NCBI GenBank assembly: GCA_902549785.1
Contig: CACCWT010000004.1
Span: 1 to 50,372, forward strand
Direction: 5' to 3'
Origin: an uncultured Pelagibacteraceae bacterium
GTDB taxonomy: Bacteria; Pseudomonadota; Alphaproteobacteria; Pelagibacterales; Pelagibacteraceae
Length of the DNA: 50,372 nucleotides
The notes below the pieces were generated by a model, which was not told the origin of the DNA, ran no database searches, and saw only the letters and a program-made list of their open reading frames with translations. The position numbers and the translations under genes were made by a program. This document shows, in pieces, positions 18,459 to 27,314 of the stretch. How positions within the stretch are numbered: position 1 is the stretch's first letter; each line of letters opens with the position of its first letter.

Positions 18459-19460
18459 TTAAAAACCTATTATATTCTTCATTTCTTCAATCTTTTTTCC
18501 AGCAATTTCCTCTGCTTTACTTGCTCCTTGTGAGAGAACTTTATCTAGATATTCTTGATCATTAATCAATTTTTTTATCTCATTAGAGATTGGAGAAATT
18601 TTATTTGATAAAATTTCAGCTAAATCTCTTTTTAGATCTGAAAAATTTTTACCTCCAAATTCATTCAATGTTTTATCTAAAGTTTGATTTGAGATACTAG
18701 AATAAATTCCAAGTAAATTTTCAGCTTCAGGTCTATCTATTAGTTTTTTCTCCTCGTTGGGAATTGGAAAAGAATCAGTTTTTGCTTTTTTAATTTTATT
18801 TATAATTTCGTCTTTGGTGTCAGTTAAATTAATTCTACTAAGATCAGATGGATCTGATTTGCTCATTTTTTTTAAACCATCTTTTAAACTCATAATCCTT
18901 GCAAAACTTTTTTTTATTAATGGTTCTGGAACTTTTAAAAAATCATCGCAATTAAAATCTTTGTTAAATTTTTGTGCAATATCTCTTGTTAGTTCTAAGT
19001 GTTGTTTCTGATCTTCTCCAACAGGAACATGTGTGGCATCATAAAGAAGTATGTCGCTAGCCATTAATATTGGATAAATATATAGACCCACAGAAGCCTT
19101 TTCCTTATCTTTACCAGCTTTCTCTTTAAATTGTGTCATTCTATTTAACCACCCCATCGGTGCCAAACAACTCAATATCCAAGAGCCCTCAGCATGGGCG
19201 TGAACTTTTGATTGGTTAAAAATAATGCTTTTAGCAGGATCAATACCACTAGCTATAAATGTTGCAGCAGTTTCTCGAATATTATTACTTAATTGATCTT
19301 TATCTTGTTTAATAGTTATTGCATGTAAATCTACAACACAAAATATACATTCATTTTGAATATCATTATTTAAATCAACAAAATTTTTTATAGCACCAAG
19401 GTAGTTTCCTAAATGAAGATTACCTGTGGGCTGAACACCAGAAAATATTTTTTTGGACAT
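18459..19460 (-). CDS. trpS: tryptophanyl-tRNA synthetase
   Basis: Class I aminoacyl-tRNA synthetase that charges tRNA-Trp. The 333-residue protein has the HIGH-like PTGNLHLGN at residues 11-19 and the KMSKS loop near residue 198 (GLKKMSKSDPSD). LEL and GEDQKQHLELTRDIA in the middle are typical of the bacterial enzyme. The start lies 3 bp after the murJ stop, so the two are cotranscribed. Confidence 0.97.
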   Translation of the reverse strand: MSKKIFSGVQPTGNLHLGNYLGAIKNFVDLNNDIQNECIFCVVDLHAITIKQDKDQLSNNIRETAATFIASGIDPAKSIIFNQSKVHAHAEGSWILSCLAPMGWLNRMTQFKEKAGKDKEKASVGLYIYPILMASDILLYDATHVPVGEDQKQHLELTRDIAQKFNKDFNCDDFLKVPEPLIKKSFARIMSLKDGLKKMSKSDPSDLSRINLTDTKDEIINKIKKAKTDSFPIPNEEKKLIDRPEAENLLGIYSSISNQTLDKTLNEFGGKNFSDLKRDLAEILSNKISPISNEIKKLINDQEYLDKVLSQGASKAEEIAGKKIEEMKNIIGF

Positions 19461-19463
19461 TAA

Positions 19464-20993
19464 TTAATACTTTAAATTAATATCTGAGATTTTAAAGGTT
19501 TTTATAATAATTGATACTCCAACGTATGAGACAAAAGTTAATAAAATAATCAAAACAATAAAAATAAATTTAAAATTATTTTCATAATGTAATGAGTTGT
19601 CTAAAAAATTTATTAAAAAGTAAAATATTAAAATTGCAATTAAATTTGAGATAATAATTTTTGAAACTTGAATAATAAAATTTGAGCTAAATTTAAAGAA
19701 ATTTTTGTTAATAACGAAAACTAATAAAATAATCCCATTAAACCATGAGGAGATTGTGGTTGCGATTGGTATAATAATGAAACCAACCTTTGAAAAAAAT
19801 GTTAGACTAATCACAATATTTAAAATTACAGAAACTAAGGAATACTTAAATGGTGTTTTAGTATCATTTCTTGCAAATAAAAAAGTCGAAAATATTTTGA
19901 TTAAAGAAAATGCTGGAAGCCCTATAGAAAAATAGAATAACGCTTTTGCAGAGTTGCTAACACTTACCTCGTCGAAAGAGCCATATCCAAACAATGCAGA
20001 TGTAATTTGTTCTGAGCCAACCATGAGAGCAAGTGATGCTGGTAAACTTAAAAACAAGCTGAGCTCTAAAGCTTTATTTTGTAGTTCTATAGTTTTTATT
20101 GAGTTATTACTTTTGATATGTCGACTTAAGTTTGGGAGTATTACTGTACCTATTGCAATACCAGCAATGGCTAAATTTATTTGATAAATTCTATCAGCAT
20201 AATACAAATACGAAACAGCACTTGCTTGAAATGATGCAATAATTGTTCCAATCAAGATATTTATTTGAGTTACACCAGATGAAAATATGCTTGGTAAAAG
20301 TTTACTAAAAAAGTTTTTGACTTTCTTATTTATTTTTAAATTAAAATTTATGTTTATTACAAAATATTTTTTAACAAATATTAATAAAAAAATAAATTGA
20401 AGAAGACCAGCAAGAGTGACTGCATATGATAAGTAATAAACCAAATTATCATTTAAATTTTCGGTATATAAAAGACAAATTATTAACATTAAATTAAGAA
20501 TAATTGGCGCTGCAGCTGCAGCTGCAAATTTATTATGAGAGTTTAAAATTGCTGAAAAAAATGATCCAAGGCTAATAAAAAATAAGAATGGAAACGTAAT
20601 TCTAGTTAAATCAATTGCAATATTTAATTTTTGTGGGTCATTTGAAAAACCTGGTGCAATTATTTTAATAAATGCTGGCATGAATATTTCTATTATTAGG
20701 ATTGTAAAGAACAGCCCTAATATCAATAAATTAAAAATCGTATTCGCAAACGTGTTTGCTTTTTTTTTTCCTTTAAGAAGTTCTGAAGAATAAGATGGAA
20801 CAAATGCTGCGTTAAAAGTTCCTTCTGAAAATAATCTTCTGAAAGTATTTGGAATTCTAAAGGCTACAAAAAAGGCATCTGCTAAAGGTCCTGAACCAAG
20901 ATATATTGCTATAAAAAAGTCTCTTACGTAACCTAGAACTCTACTAAGCAAAATAAATACACTAAATGTGCTTGTTGACTTAATGAGGTTCAT
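19464..20993 (-). CDS. murJ: lipid II flippase
   Basis: MurJ (MviN) moves lipid II across the inner membrane for peptidoglycan synthesis. The 509-residue, highly hydrophobic MOP-superfamily protein has the expected N-terminus (RVLGYVRDFFIAIYLGSGP, then DAFFVAFRIPNTFRRLFSEG) and about 14 predicted membrane segments. A run of six alanines near residue 160 is encoded by three perfect GCTGCA hexamers (20509-20526). It starts 49 bp from the divergent maeB. Confidence 0.95.
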   Translation of the reverse strand: MNLIKSTSTFSVFILLSRVLGYVRDFFIAIYLGSGPLADAFFVAFRIPNTFRRLFSEGTFNAAFVPSYSSELLKGKKKANTFANTIFNLLILGLFFTILIIEIFMPAFIKIIAPGFSNDPQKLNIAIDLTRITFPFLFFISLGSFFSAILNSHNKFAAAAAAPIILNLMLIICLLYTENLNDNLVYYLSYAVTLAGLLQFIFLLIFVKKYFVININFNLKINKKVKNFFSKLLPSIFSSGVTQINILIGTIIASFQASAVSYLYYADRIYQINLAIAGIAIGTVILPNLSRHIKSNNSIKTIELQNKALELSLFLSLPASLALMVGSEQITSALFGYGSFDEVSVSNSAKALFYFSIGLPAFSLIKIFSTFLFARNDTKTPFKYSLVSVILNIVISLTFFSKVGFIIIPIATTISSWFNGIILLVFVINKNFFKFSSNFIIQVSKIIISNLIAILIFYFLINFLDNSLHYENNFKFIFIVLIILLTFVSYVGVSIIIKTFKISDINLKY

Positions 20994-21042
20994 AAATCAT
21001 ATTAGTCCTAAATTTACCTTAATAGTATATTTAATTTAGCTA

Positions 21043-23331
21043 ATGAAAAAAAATAAAATTGAACATTATTCAGACAAAGAGGCTCTAGAATTTCACAATT
21101 CAAATAAATCTGGCAAGATTGAGATAAATTCATCAAAACCAATGACATCAAAGAGGGACTTAGCTTTAGCATACTCTCCGGGTGTTGCAGTACCAGTTAA
21201 AGAAATTTATAGGAACCCAGAAAAAGCATACGATTACACAACTAAGGGCAACTTAGTTGCTGTAATTAGCAATGGATCTGCAATTTTGGGATTAGGAAAC
21301 TTAGGAGCAATTGCATCAAAACCTGTAATGGAAGGTAAAGCAGTATTATTTAAAAGATTTGCAGATATAGATGCTATTGATTTAGAAATTGATAGCAAAG
21401 ATCCTAAGGAAATAGTTAATAGTATAAAAAATTTTGCTGTCAGTTTTGGAGGTATTAATCTTGAAGATATCGCTGCCCCAGAATGTTTTATAATTGAGGA
21501 AAATTTAAAAGAAATACTTGATATACCTGTGTTCCATGATGACCAACACGGAACAGCAATAATAACCTCAGCAGCACTAATTAATTCAATACATATTACA
21601 AAAAAAAAAATTTCTAAAATAAAGGTTGTTGTAAATGGTGCTGGAGCATCTGCAATGGCTTGCTCAGATCTATTTTTAAAATTGGGAGTAAAAAAAAATA
21701 ATTTAACAATGATAGACAGTAAAGGAGTAATTAATTTTGATAGAAAAGGATTGAGCAAGTGGAAATTAAAGTACGCAAAAAAAACAAAAAGCAAAACTTT
21801 AAATGATGCGTTAAAAAATGCAGATGTTTTTTTAGGATTGTCGTCAGCTGGAATTCTAAAAAAAGAAATGATTAAACAAATGGCAAAAAACCCAATTATA
21901 TTTGCATGCGCTAACCCTGATCCAGAAATTTTACCAGAGGAGGCTTATAAGATTAGAAAAGATGCAATAATAGCAACTGGAAGATCAGATTATGCAAATC
22001 AAGTTAATAATTTAATTGGTTTTCCTTATATATTTAGAGGGGCACTAGATGTAAGGGCAAAAACAATAAATGAAGAGATGAAGATTGCTGCAGCTAATGC
22101 AATTGCTAAATTAGCTAGAGAAAGAGTTCCTGATGAAGTTGCAGCAGCAATGGGAGGAGACAGACCTAAATATGGAAAAGATTATATTATTCCATCTACA
22201 TTCGATCCAAGGCTAATAAGTGTAATCCCAGTGGCAGTAGCAAAAGCTGCAATTAAAACTGGAGTTGCTAGAAAAAAAATAGAAAATTTTAATTTATACT
22301 CAGAACAATTGAAACAAAGATTGGATCCCTCAGTAACCATTCTACAAGGGATAAATTCTAAGGTTAAAAAAAATCCAAAAACAGTTGTATTTGCTGATGG
22401 TGAGGATGAAAATACACTTAAGGCTGCAATAGCATTTAAAAATGGTGGCCTAGGAACTCCAATAATTGTTGCAAAAGAAAATGTTGTCAAACAAAGGCTG
22501 AAAGAAATTGGGTATGGAGAAAATCTAGATATAAAAATTGTTAATTCTACAAATAAAAAATTGAGAGAAAAATATGCAAAATTTCTTTTTAAGAAGATGC
22601 AAAGAGATCAGGGTTTGCTTGAGAGAGATTGCGATAGAATGATACGAAATGACAGAGTTATTTGGTCATCATGTATGGTCGAATGTGGAGATGCAGACGC
22701 AATGGTAACAGGGAATACTAGAAGATATTCTCAATCATTAGAAAAAATTAAAAAGGTAGTTCCTCCGAGAAAGGGAGAAATTATGTTTGGATTAAATATG
22801 GTTGTTAGCAAGGGCAAAACTGTTTTTATTGGAGATACTTCAGTTAATGAATACCCTTCCTCTGAAGAGTTAGCTAACATAGCAATATCGTCAGCAAGAG
22901 TTGTGAGATTATTTGGATTTGATCCTAAAGTTGCTTTTTTATCTCATTCAACATTTGGTCAACCAATTACTAGTAGAACAAAGCATATAAGAGATGCTGT
23001 AGAAATATTAAAAGATCGAAAAGTAGATTTTAAATTTGATGGTGACATGCAGCCTGATGTAGCTCTTAATGATGAATATTCTGATTTATACCCATTTTCA
23101 GAAATAGTAGGAAATGCAAATATTTTAATTATGCCGGGTCAACATAGTGCAGCAATTTCATATAAAATTATGAAATCATTAGGAGGTGCTAAAGTTGTTG
23201 GTCCACTATTAATAGGTCTTGCTCAACCAATAGAAATTGCACCACTAAGATCCTCTACTTCTGAAATATTAAATTTGGCATCTGTAGCAGCTTATTCTGC
23301 TGGAATAATAGATTATAAAAAGACAAATTAA
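21043..23331 (+). CDS. maeB: NADP-dependent malic enzyme, MaeB type
   Basis: Converts malate to pyruvate and CO2 with reduction of NADP. The 762-residue protein has an N-terminal malic enzyme region (about 1-430) with YSPGVAVPVKEI, the metal-binding PECFIIEE and FHDDQHGTAIITSAAL, and the NAD(P) loop VVNGAGASAMA. The C-terminal half is a phosphotransacetylase-like domain (about 435-762), usually regulatory in these hybrid enzymes and not expected to be catalytic. It ends 8 bp before the converging BON-protein gene. Confidence 0.95.
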   Translation: MKKNKIEHYSDKEALEFHNSNKSGKIEINSSKPMTSKRDLALAYSPGVAVPVKEIYRNPEKAYDYTTKGNLVAVISNGSAILGLGNLGAIASKPVMEGKAVLFKRFADIDAIDLEIDSKDPKEIVNSIKNFAVSFGGINLEDIAAPECFIIEENLKEILDIPVFHDDQHGTAIITSAALINSIHITKKKISKIKVVVNGAGASAMACSDLFLKLGVKKNNLTMIDSKGVINFDRKGLSKWKLKYAKKTKSKTLNDALKNADVFLGLSSAGILKKEMIKQMAKNPIIFACANPDPEILPEEAYKIRKDAIIATGRSDYANQVNNLIGFPYIFRGALDVRAKTINEEMKIAAANAIAKLARERVPDEVAAAMGGDRPKYGKDYIIPSTFDPRLISVIPVAVAKAAIKTGVARKKIENFNLYSEQLKQRLDPSVTILQGINSKVKKNPKTVVFADGEDENTLKAAIAFKNGGLGTPIIVAKENVVKQRLKEIGYGENLDIKIVNSTNKKLREKYAKFLFKKMQRDQGLLERDCDRMIRNDRVIWSSCMVECGDADAMVTGNTRRYSQSLEKIKKVVPPRKGEIMFGLNMVVSKGKTVFIGDTSVNEYPSSEELANIAISSARVVRLFGFDPKVAFLSHSTFGQPITSRTKHIRDAVEILKDRKVDFKFDGDMQPDVALNDEYSDLYPFSEIVGNANILIMPGQHSAAISYKIMKSLGGAKVVGPLLIGLAQPIEIAPLRSSTSEILNLASVAAYSAGIIDYKKTN

Positions 23332-23339
23332 TATTATAT

Positions 23340-23933
23340 TTATTTTTTAACAACCCTAAGATCATCAACTAAAAATATACTAGTAATTACATCTTCAACA
23401 TCTAGAATCTGCTTGGCTTCTTTAGTAACCTCATCTCTTTCTGTTTCGTTTTGAGCTATACCATAAATATAAATAATTTTTTTATAAGTATCGATATTGT
23501 AGTTAACTGATTTAATTTTTTTGTTACCTATTATAGCTGCTCTCAGTTGTGAGGTTATAAGAAGATCTTTTGCAGATCTTTTAAAATCAAATTTTTCTTT
23601 AATTTGTAAATCATTTTTTACTGATCTTGCTCCCTTTATTTCCCAAGCCAACTTTGTAATTTTTAGTTTATCTTCAACAGAATTTACTTTGCCTGTAAGA
23701 AAGATCCTCCCATCAAGAATTTTAGTTTTTACTGAAATTATATAGCTTTTGTCTGCTGATATTAATCTCGCTCTAAGATTTTGTTGCATTATAGAATCAT
23801 CTATTTGTGTTCCAAGACTTCTAGGGTCTAATGCAATTGATACCCCAGTTCCAAAAACTCCTGTAGAGGAGTATCCAACACAACCCGAAATGAACACTAA
23901 ACTAATTAAAATTATAATTTTTTTAATTTTCAT
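23340..23933 (-). CDS. BON-domain outer membrane lipoprotein, DolP-like
   Basis: A 197-residue lipoprotein: lipobox ISGC with the acylated Cys18, then two BON domains (about 45-120 and 125-190) with the typical VKTKILDGRIFLTGKV and IYIYGIAQNETERDE patterns. E. coli DolP (YraP) has the same architecture, supports outer membrane integrity, and lies in the cluster rsmI-lpoA-yraN-diaA-dolP. The rsmI gene lies directly upstream here and an lpoA-like gene is next to that, which supports the DolP assignment. The gene overlaps rsmI by 11 bp. Confidence 0.83.
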   Translation of the reverse strand: MKIKKIIILISLVFISGCVGYSSTGVFGTGVSIALDPRSLGTQIDDSIMQQNLRARLISADKSYIISVKTKILDGRIFLTGKVNSVEDKLKITKLAWEIKGARSVKNDLQIKEKFDFKRSAKDLLITSQLRAAIIGNKKIKSVNYNIDTYKKIIYIYGIAQNETERDEVTKEAKQILDVEDVITSIFLVDDLRVVKK

Positions 23934-24774
23934 TTTTAAAATTAAGACAATAATTATAGATAATTTTTTTTGGAATTTCTCTATCCTGTGAAACTTTTTT
24001 TACAATATCTTTGATTGACATTTTATTTATTAATTTATTAATTTTTTTTTTATCTGATTCTTGAAGTTCTTTAAAACTTAATCTTGATTTATTTGCTTCA
24101 GAAATAACAACTGTTACCTCACCTTTTCTTGAAAAATTAACATTTGATAATTCTTTAACTGAGGTTCTAATATATTCTTCATGATATTTTGTAATTTCTC
24201 TACAAATAACAATATTTCTATCTAAAAAAAATTCTTTTATATCAACTATTCTTTTATCAAGCTTATTTGGTGAGATAAAAAAAACTATTGAGCTATCAAG
24301 TAAAGATAAATTTTTAAATAATTTTTTAACTTGAATTTGTTTTTCTGGAAGAAATCCACAAAAATAAAAATTATCAGAAAACCCACTTATTGATATTGCT
24401 GAACTTACCGCTGATGCACCTGGAATAGGAAAAATATTAATTTTATTTTTAATACACTCTTTAATTAATATTTTTCCAGGATCTGAAACAGCAGGTGTGC
24501 CAGCATCAGAAACCAATGATACTACTTTATCATTTTTTAGTATTTCTATAACCTTCTCTAAATTTTTATTTTCATTAAATTTATGATTTGAAAGAATTTC
24601 ATTTCTTATTTCAAACTTTTGTAGTATTTTTTTTGTAACTCTTGTATCTTCGCATAAAATTAAATCAGACTCCTGGAGGATTTTAATAGCTCTAAATGAA
24701 ATATCACCCATATTTCCTATTGGTGTAGCAACACAATATAGCCCAGGTTTAAATTTATTGTTATTTAGATTCAT
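23923..24774 (-). CDS. rsmI: 16S rRNA 2'-O-ribose C1402 methyltransferase
   Basis: RsmI methylates the ribose of C1402 in the decoding centre of 16S rRNA. The 283-residue tetrapyrrole-methylase-fold protein has LYCVATPIGNMGDIS, LCEDTRVTKKIL, and SLVSDAGTPAVSDPG, all family signatures. The divergent lpoA-like gene starts 36 bp away, which matches the usual neighbourhood of this gene. Confidence 0.95.
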   Translation of the reverse strand: MNLNNNKFKPGLYCVATPIGNMGDISFRAIKILQESDLILCEDTRVTKKILQKFEIRNEILSNHKFNENKNLEKVIEILKNDKVVSLVSDAGTPAVSDPGKILIKECIKNKINIFPIPGASAVSSAISISGFSDNFYFCGFLPEKQIQVKKLFKNLSLLDSSIVFFISPNKLDKRIVDIKEFFLDRNIVICREITKYHEEYIRTSVKELSNVNFSRKGEVTVVISEANKSRLSFKELQESDKKKINKLINKMSIKDIVKKVSQDREIPKKIIYNYCLNFKNEN

Positions 24775-24810
24775 ATTAATTGTTTATTTAAATATATTAT
24801 TAAAACTTAA

Positions 24811-25959
24811 ATGAAAACTTTAATTAAATTATTATTTTTATTATTGAGTATCTCGTATTTAAATCAAAATGTTTTTGCTTCAGAAAAAATTAAGATTGGA
24901 TTAATAGTTCCCTTAAGTGGTGAAAATTCTTTAATTGGTGAAAAAATTATAAAATCAACAAGAATAGCTATAAACAAAATAAATGATGATCGAATTGAAA
25001 TAATTCCGAAAGACACAAAATCAAATCCTATTGATGCTTTAAGAGTGTCGAAAGAGTTATATAAAAATGGCGTAAGAATAATCATTGGACCAGTATTTAA
25101 TGAGAGTATTAGATATCTTGATGAATTAAAGAATGTAACTTTTATATCTTTTACAAACAAATTAATCGGTAATCCAAAAAACGTAATCAGTGCAGGAGTT
25201 AATGCGATATCGCAATTACAAACAATAAAAAAATTTAGTGATATAAATAATTTATCAAATAGTATATTTTTAATTCCTAGATCACCATTTAAGAATGAAA
25301 TAGAACAAGCAATTGATAAAACTAAGATCAAGCATAAAAGAGTATTTTATTATGATAGAGAACCAACTAAACTTACAAAACAAATTGAAAATTTAACAAA
25401 TTATCAAGCAAGAAAAAATAATCTTAAAAAAGAAATAAAAAGAATAGAAGGTTTATCATTTAAAGACAAAGATAAAAAAATTCAAAACTTAAAAAAAAAA
25501 GATACCTTTGGAAATATAAATTTTGATTCAGTTGTTATTGCAGATTTTGATGAAAATTTGAAAAGTGTTGCTACATCTCTTCTATACACGGATGTCTCTT
25601 CAAAAAGAATTTCTTATATAACTTTAAACCAATGGTTTGATGAAAGTCTTTTAAATGAAAATTCTCTTCATCCAATTTATTTTCCCTCTATAAGTAAAAT
25701 TAATTATGAAATATTTATGAATGAATTCAAGAATACTTATGGATTGGATGGCGATCAACTTTCATTTTTAAGCTATGATTTGATAGGTTTAGTTTATTTT
25801 TTAATTTATGAAAATGATTTTAATATTTCAAAAAAAATATTTTATAAAAAAAATAAATTTATGGGCAAAATAGGAATTTTTGAAATAAGTAAAAATACGA
25901 TCACTCATCAACTAAACTTTTACAGTATTGAAGACAATAAATTTAAAAAAATTTTTTAA
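24811..25959 (+). CDS. LpoA-like periplasmic binding protein
   Basis: A 382-residue exported protein with a signal peptide ending near VFA (residue 23) and then a type I periplasmic-binding fold: IKIGLIVPLSGENSLIGEKI and a VRIIIGPVFNESIRYL segment. It corresponds to the C-terminal half of the penicillin-binding protein activator LpoA (LppC) family; the N-terminal TPR half of E. coli LpoA is missing and there is no lipobox cysteine. The rsmI neighbourhood supports this over an amino acid ABC binding protein, but the exact role is uncertain. Its 3' end overlaps the converging rdgB by 17 bp. Confidence 0.7.
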   Translation: MKTLIKLLFLLLSISYLNQNVFASEKIKIGLIVPLSGENSLIGEKIIKSTRIAINKINDDRIEIIPKDTKSNPIDALRVSKELYKNGVRIIIGPVFNESIRYLDELKNVTFISFTNKLIGNPKNVISAGVNAISQLQTIKKFSDINNLSNSIFLIPRSPFKNEIEQAIDKTKIKHKRVFYYDREPTKLTKQIENLTNYQARKNNLKKEIKRIEGLSFKDKDKKIQNLKKKDTFGNINFDSVVIADFDENLKSVATSLLYTDVSSKRISYITLNQWFDESLLNENSLHPIYFPSISKINYEIFMNEFKNTYGLDGDQLSFLSYDLIGLVYFLIYENDFNISKKIFYKKNKFMGKIGIFEISKNTITHQLNFYSIEDNKFKKIF

Positions 25960-26545
25960 TTTTTTTAAATGCATTAGATCGATGATCTAATTTATATTTT
26001 TCTCGAGGTTCCATCTCGCCAAAAGTTAATCTTTTTCCTTTAGGAATAAAAATTGGATCATATCCAAAACCGTTTTTTCCTTTTTTTAAATTAGATATTC
26101 TGCCTTCAATTTTGCCAATTTTACTTATATATTTTCCGTTTGGCCAAAAGATGGTAAGCACACATATAAATCTCGCATTCAATTTCTTTTTTTTCCAATT
26201 TTTGTCTTTTTTAGAAATTTCTCTATAAACTTTTTTAATAGCTAAATTAAAATTTCTTTTTTTTCCTGACCAATCTGCTGAAAATACGCCAGGAGCTTTA
26301 TCTAAAATATCTATTTCAATTCCTGAATCATCAGACATACAAATTTTATTAGTTTTTTTCGAAAAGTATTTTGCCTTTAAAAGAGAATTTTGTTTAAATG
26401 TAGCCCCTGTTTCTATTGGGCTAGGTATTTTAAAGTCTAAATTTGAGTAGATTTTTAAACTTTTAGGTAGAAGATCTGCTATTTCCTTAAGTTTTCCTCT
26501 ATTATTTGAGCCAATGAATATCTCTTCAATTTTTTTTATGGACAT
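25943..26545 (-). CDS. rdgB: XTP/dITP pyrophosphatase
   Basis: RdgB removes non-canonical purine nucleotides such as dITP and XTP from the pool. The 200-residue protein has IFIGSNNRGKLKEIADLL near the start, the catalytic MSDDSGIEIDIL, and GFGYDPIFIP. A good promoter-like sequence (26552-26579) places the predicted transcript start at or within a base or two of the ATG, so this mRNA may be leaderless. Confidence 0.93.
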   Translation of the reverse strand: MSIKKIEEIFIGSNNRGKLKEIADLLPKSLKIYSNLDFKIPSPIETGATFKQNSLLKAKYFSKKTNKICMSDDSGIEIDILDKAPGVFSADWSGKKRNFNLAIKKVYREISKKDKNWKKKKLNARFICVLTIFWPNGKYISKIGKIEGRISNLKKGKNGFGYDPIFIPKGKRLTFGEMEPREKYKLDHRSNAFKKIKKFF

Positions 26546-26551
26546 CTAGAA

Positions 26552-26579
26552 ATTATACTTTTTCTTACCATATAAACAA
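26552..26579 (-). promoter_or_regulatory. candidate sigma-70 promoter for rdgB
   Basis: On the minus strand TTGTTT (26579-26574), a 16 base spacer and a perfect TATAAT (26557-26552). The expected start point, about 7 bases further on, coincides with the rdgB ATG at 26545. The whole element fits within the 35 bp between divergent rdgB and grpE. Confidence 0.55.
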
Positions 26580-26580
26580 T

Positions 26581-27237
26581 ATGGATAACGAAGAATTAAA
26601 AGAAAATATTAACAAGAGCACATCAGAGGGTGAAGATTTAGATACTCTAGAAACAGAAAACGATAACGCAGATAAAGAGAGTATTGATAAAAATATAAAT
26701 TCTGAAAAAGAAAGTAAAGAAGATGAAAAACTTACACCTGAGGAAGAATTAGAAACACTCAAAGATAAGTTAGCTAGAACTTTTGCAGAAATGGAAAACC
26801 AAAGAAGAAGATTTGAGAAAGAAAAAGATGATGCATATGAATATGGGGGATATTCATTTGCTAAAGAGTCTCTGAACTTGTTAGATAATCTTGAGAGATC
26901 AAAAGTTGCTTTAGAGAATGACGAAAAATTAAAAAATACAGATGCACTTAAAAAAATCGTGGAACATTTAAATATTATAAATAGTGATATGCTTTCAATA
27001 TTTAAGAAAAATAATATTGAGCCAATCAAATCAATTAATGAAAAACTTGATCCGAATCTTCATCAAGCAATGATGGAAGTAGAAGATGATACAAAAGAGC
27101 CCGGAACAATAGTACAAGAAATTCAAAAAGGCTTTATGATGAAAGACAGATTATTAAGGCCATCTTTAGTTGGAGTTTCGAAGAAAAAAACAGAGGAAAT
27201 TGAGAAAGAAAGTCAAAAAGATGAAAAAAACAAGTAA
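26581..27237 (+). CDS. grpE: nucleotide exchange factor GrpE
   Basis: GrpE releases ADP from DnaK. The 218-residue protein starts with a long acidic, low-complexity segment (about 1-55), followed by the coiled-coil helix (EELETLKDKLARTFAEMENQ) and the C-terminal beta domain with NLHQAMMEVEDD and LRPSLVGVSK. It precedes dnaK and dnaJ on the same strand, giving a complete DnaK system in one cluster. Confidence 0.95.
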   Translation: MDNEELKENINKSTSEGEDLDTLETENDNADKESIDKNINSEKESKEDEKLTPEEELETLKDKLARTFAEMENQRRRFEKEKDDAYEYGGYSFAKESLNLLDNLERSKVALENDEKLKNTDALKKIVEHLNIINSDMLSIFKKNNIEPIKSINEKLDPNLHQAMMEVEDDTKEPGTIVQEIQKGFMMKDRLLRPSLVGVSKKKTEEIEKESQKDEKNK

Positions 27238-27239
27238 AA

Positions 27240-27271
27240 ACAACCAAAATTTAAATTTTAAAGATGGTTGT
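27240..27271 (+). repeat. inverted repeat in the grpE-dnaK gap
   Basis: ACAACCA (27240-27246) and TGGTTGT (27265-27271) form a 7 bp stem around an AT-only palindromic interior. No T tract follows on the plus strand, so it is not a standard terminator. It overlaps the -35 side of the dnaK heat-shock promoter candidate and could protect the grpE mRNA 3' end or affect promoter use. Confidence 0.45.
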
Positions 27272-27294
27272 AGTCTAAAAATTAGCACTTATAT
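27267..27294 (+). promoter_or_regulatory. candidate heat-shock (sigma-32/RpoH) promoter of dnaK
   Basis: GTTG (27267-27270), then exactly 17 bases, then CTTATAT (27288-27294). This fits the alphaproteobacterial sigma-32 consensus CTTG-N17/18-CYTATnT with one mismatch in the -35 element. Transcription would start near 27301, with the AAGGA ribosome-binding site following directly and the dnaK ATG at 27315. Confidence 0.6.
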
Positions 27295-27314
27295 GACCAA
27301 AAGGAATTAAATTT

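Noticed and set aside
21234..21794. 186-codon open frame on the minus strand within maeB.
   Set aside because: It lies fully inside a conserved malic enzyme domain and reflects low-GC codon bias.
24864..25331. 155-codon antisense frame in the LpoA-like gene.
   Set aside because: Shadow frame; the plus-strand gene has a signal peptide and a recognisable fold.
26565..27029. 154-codon serine/phenylalanine-rich antisense frame over grpE.
   Set aside because: Its composition is the complement of the acidic GrpE N-terminus, so it is not an independent gene.
27282..27290. TTAGCACTT upstream of dnaK resembles half of a CIRCE element (HrcA operator).
   Set aside because: The second arm GAGTGCTAA is absent at the required spacing, and the bases fit the sigma-32 promoter better.
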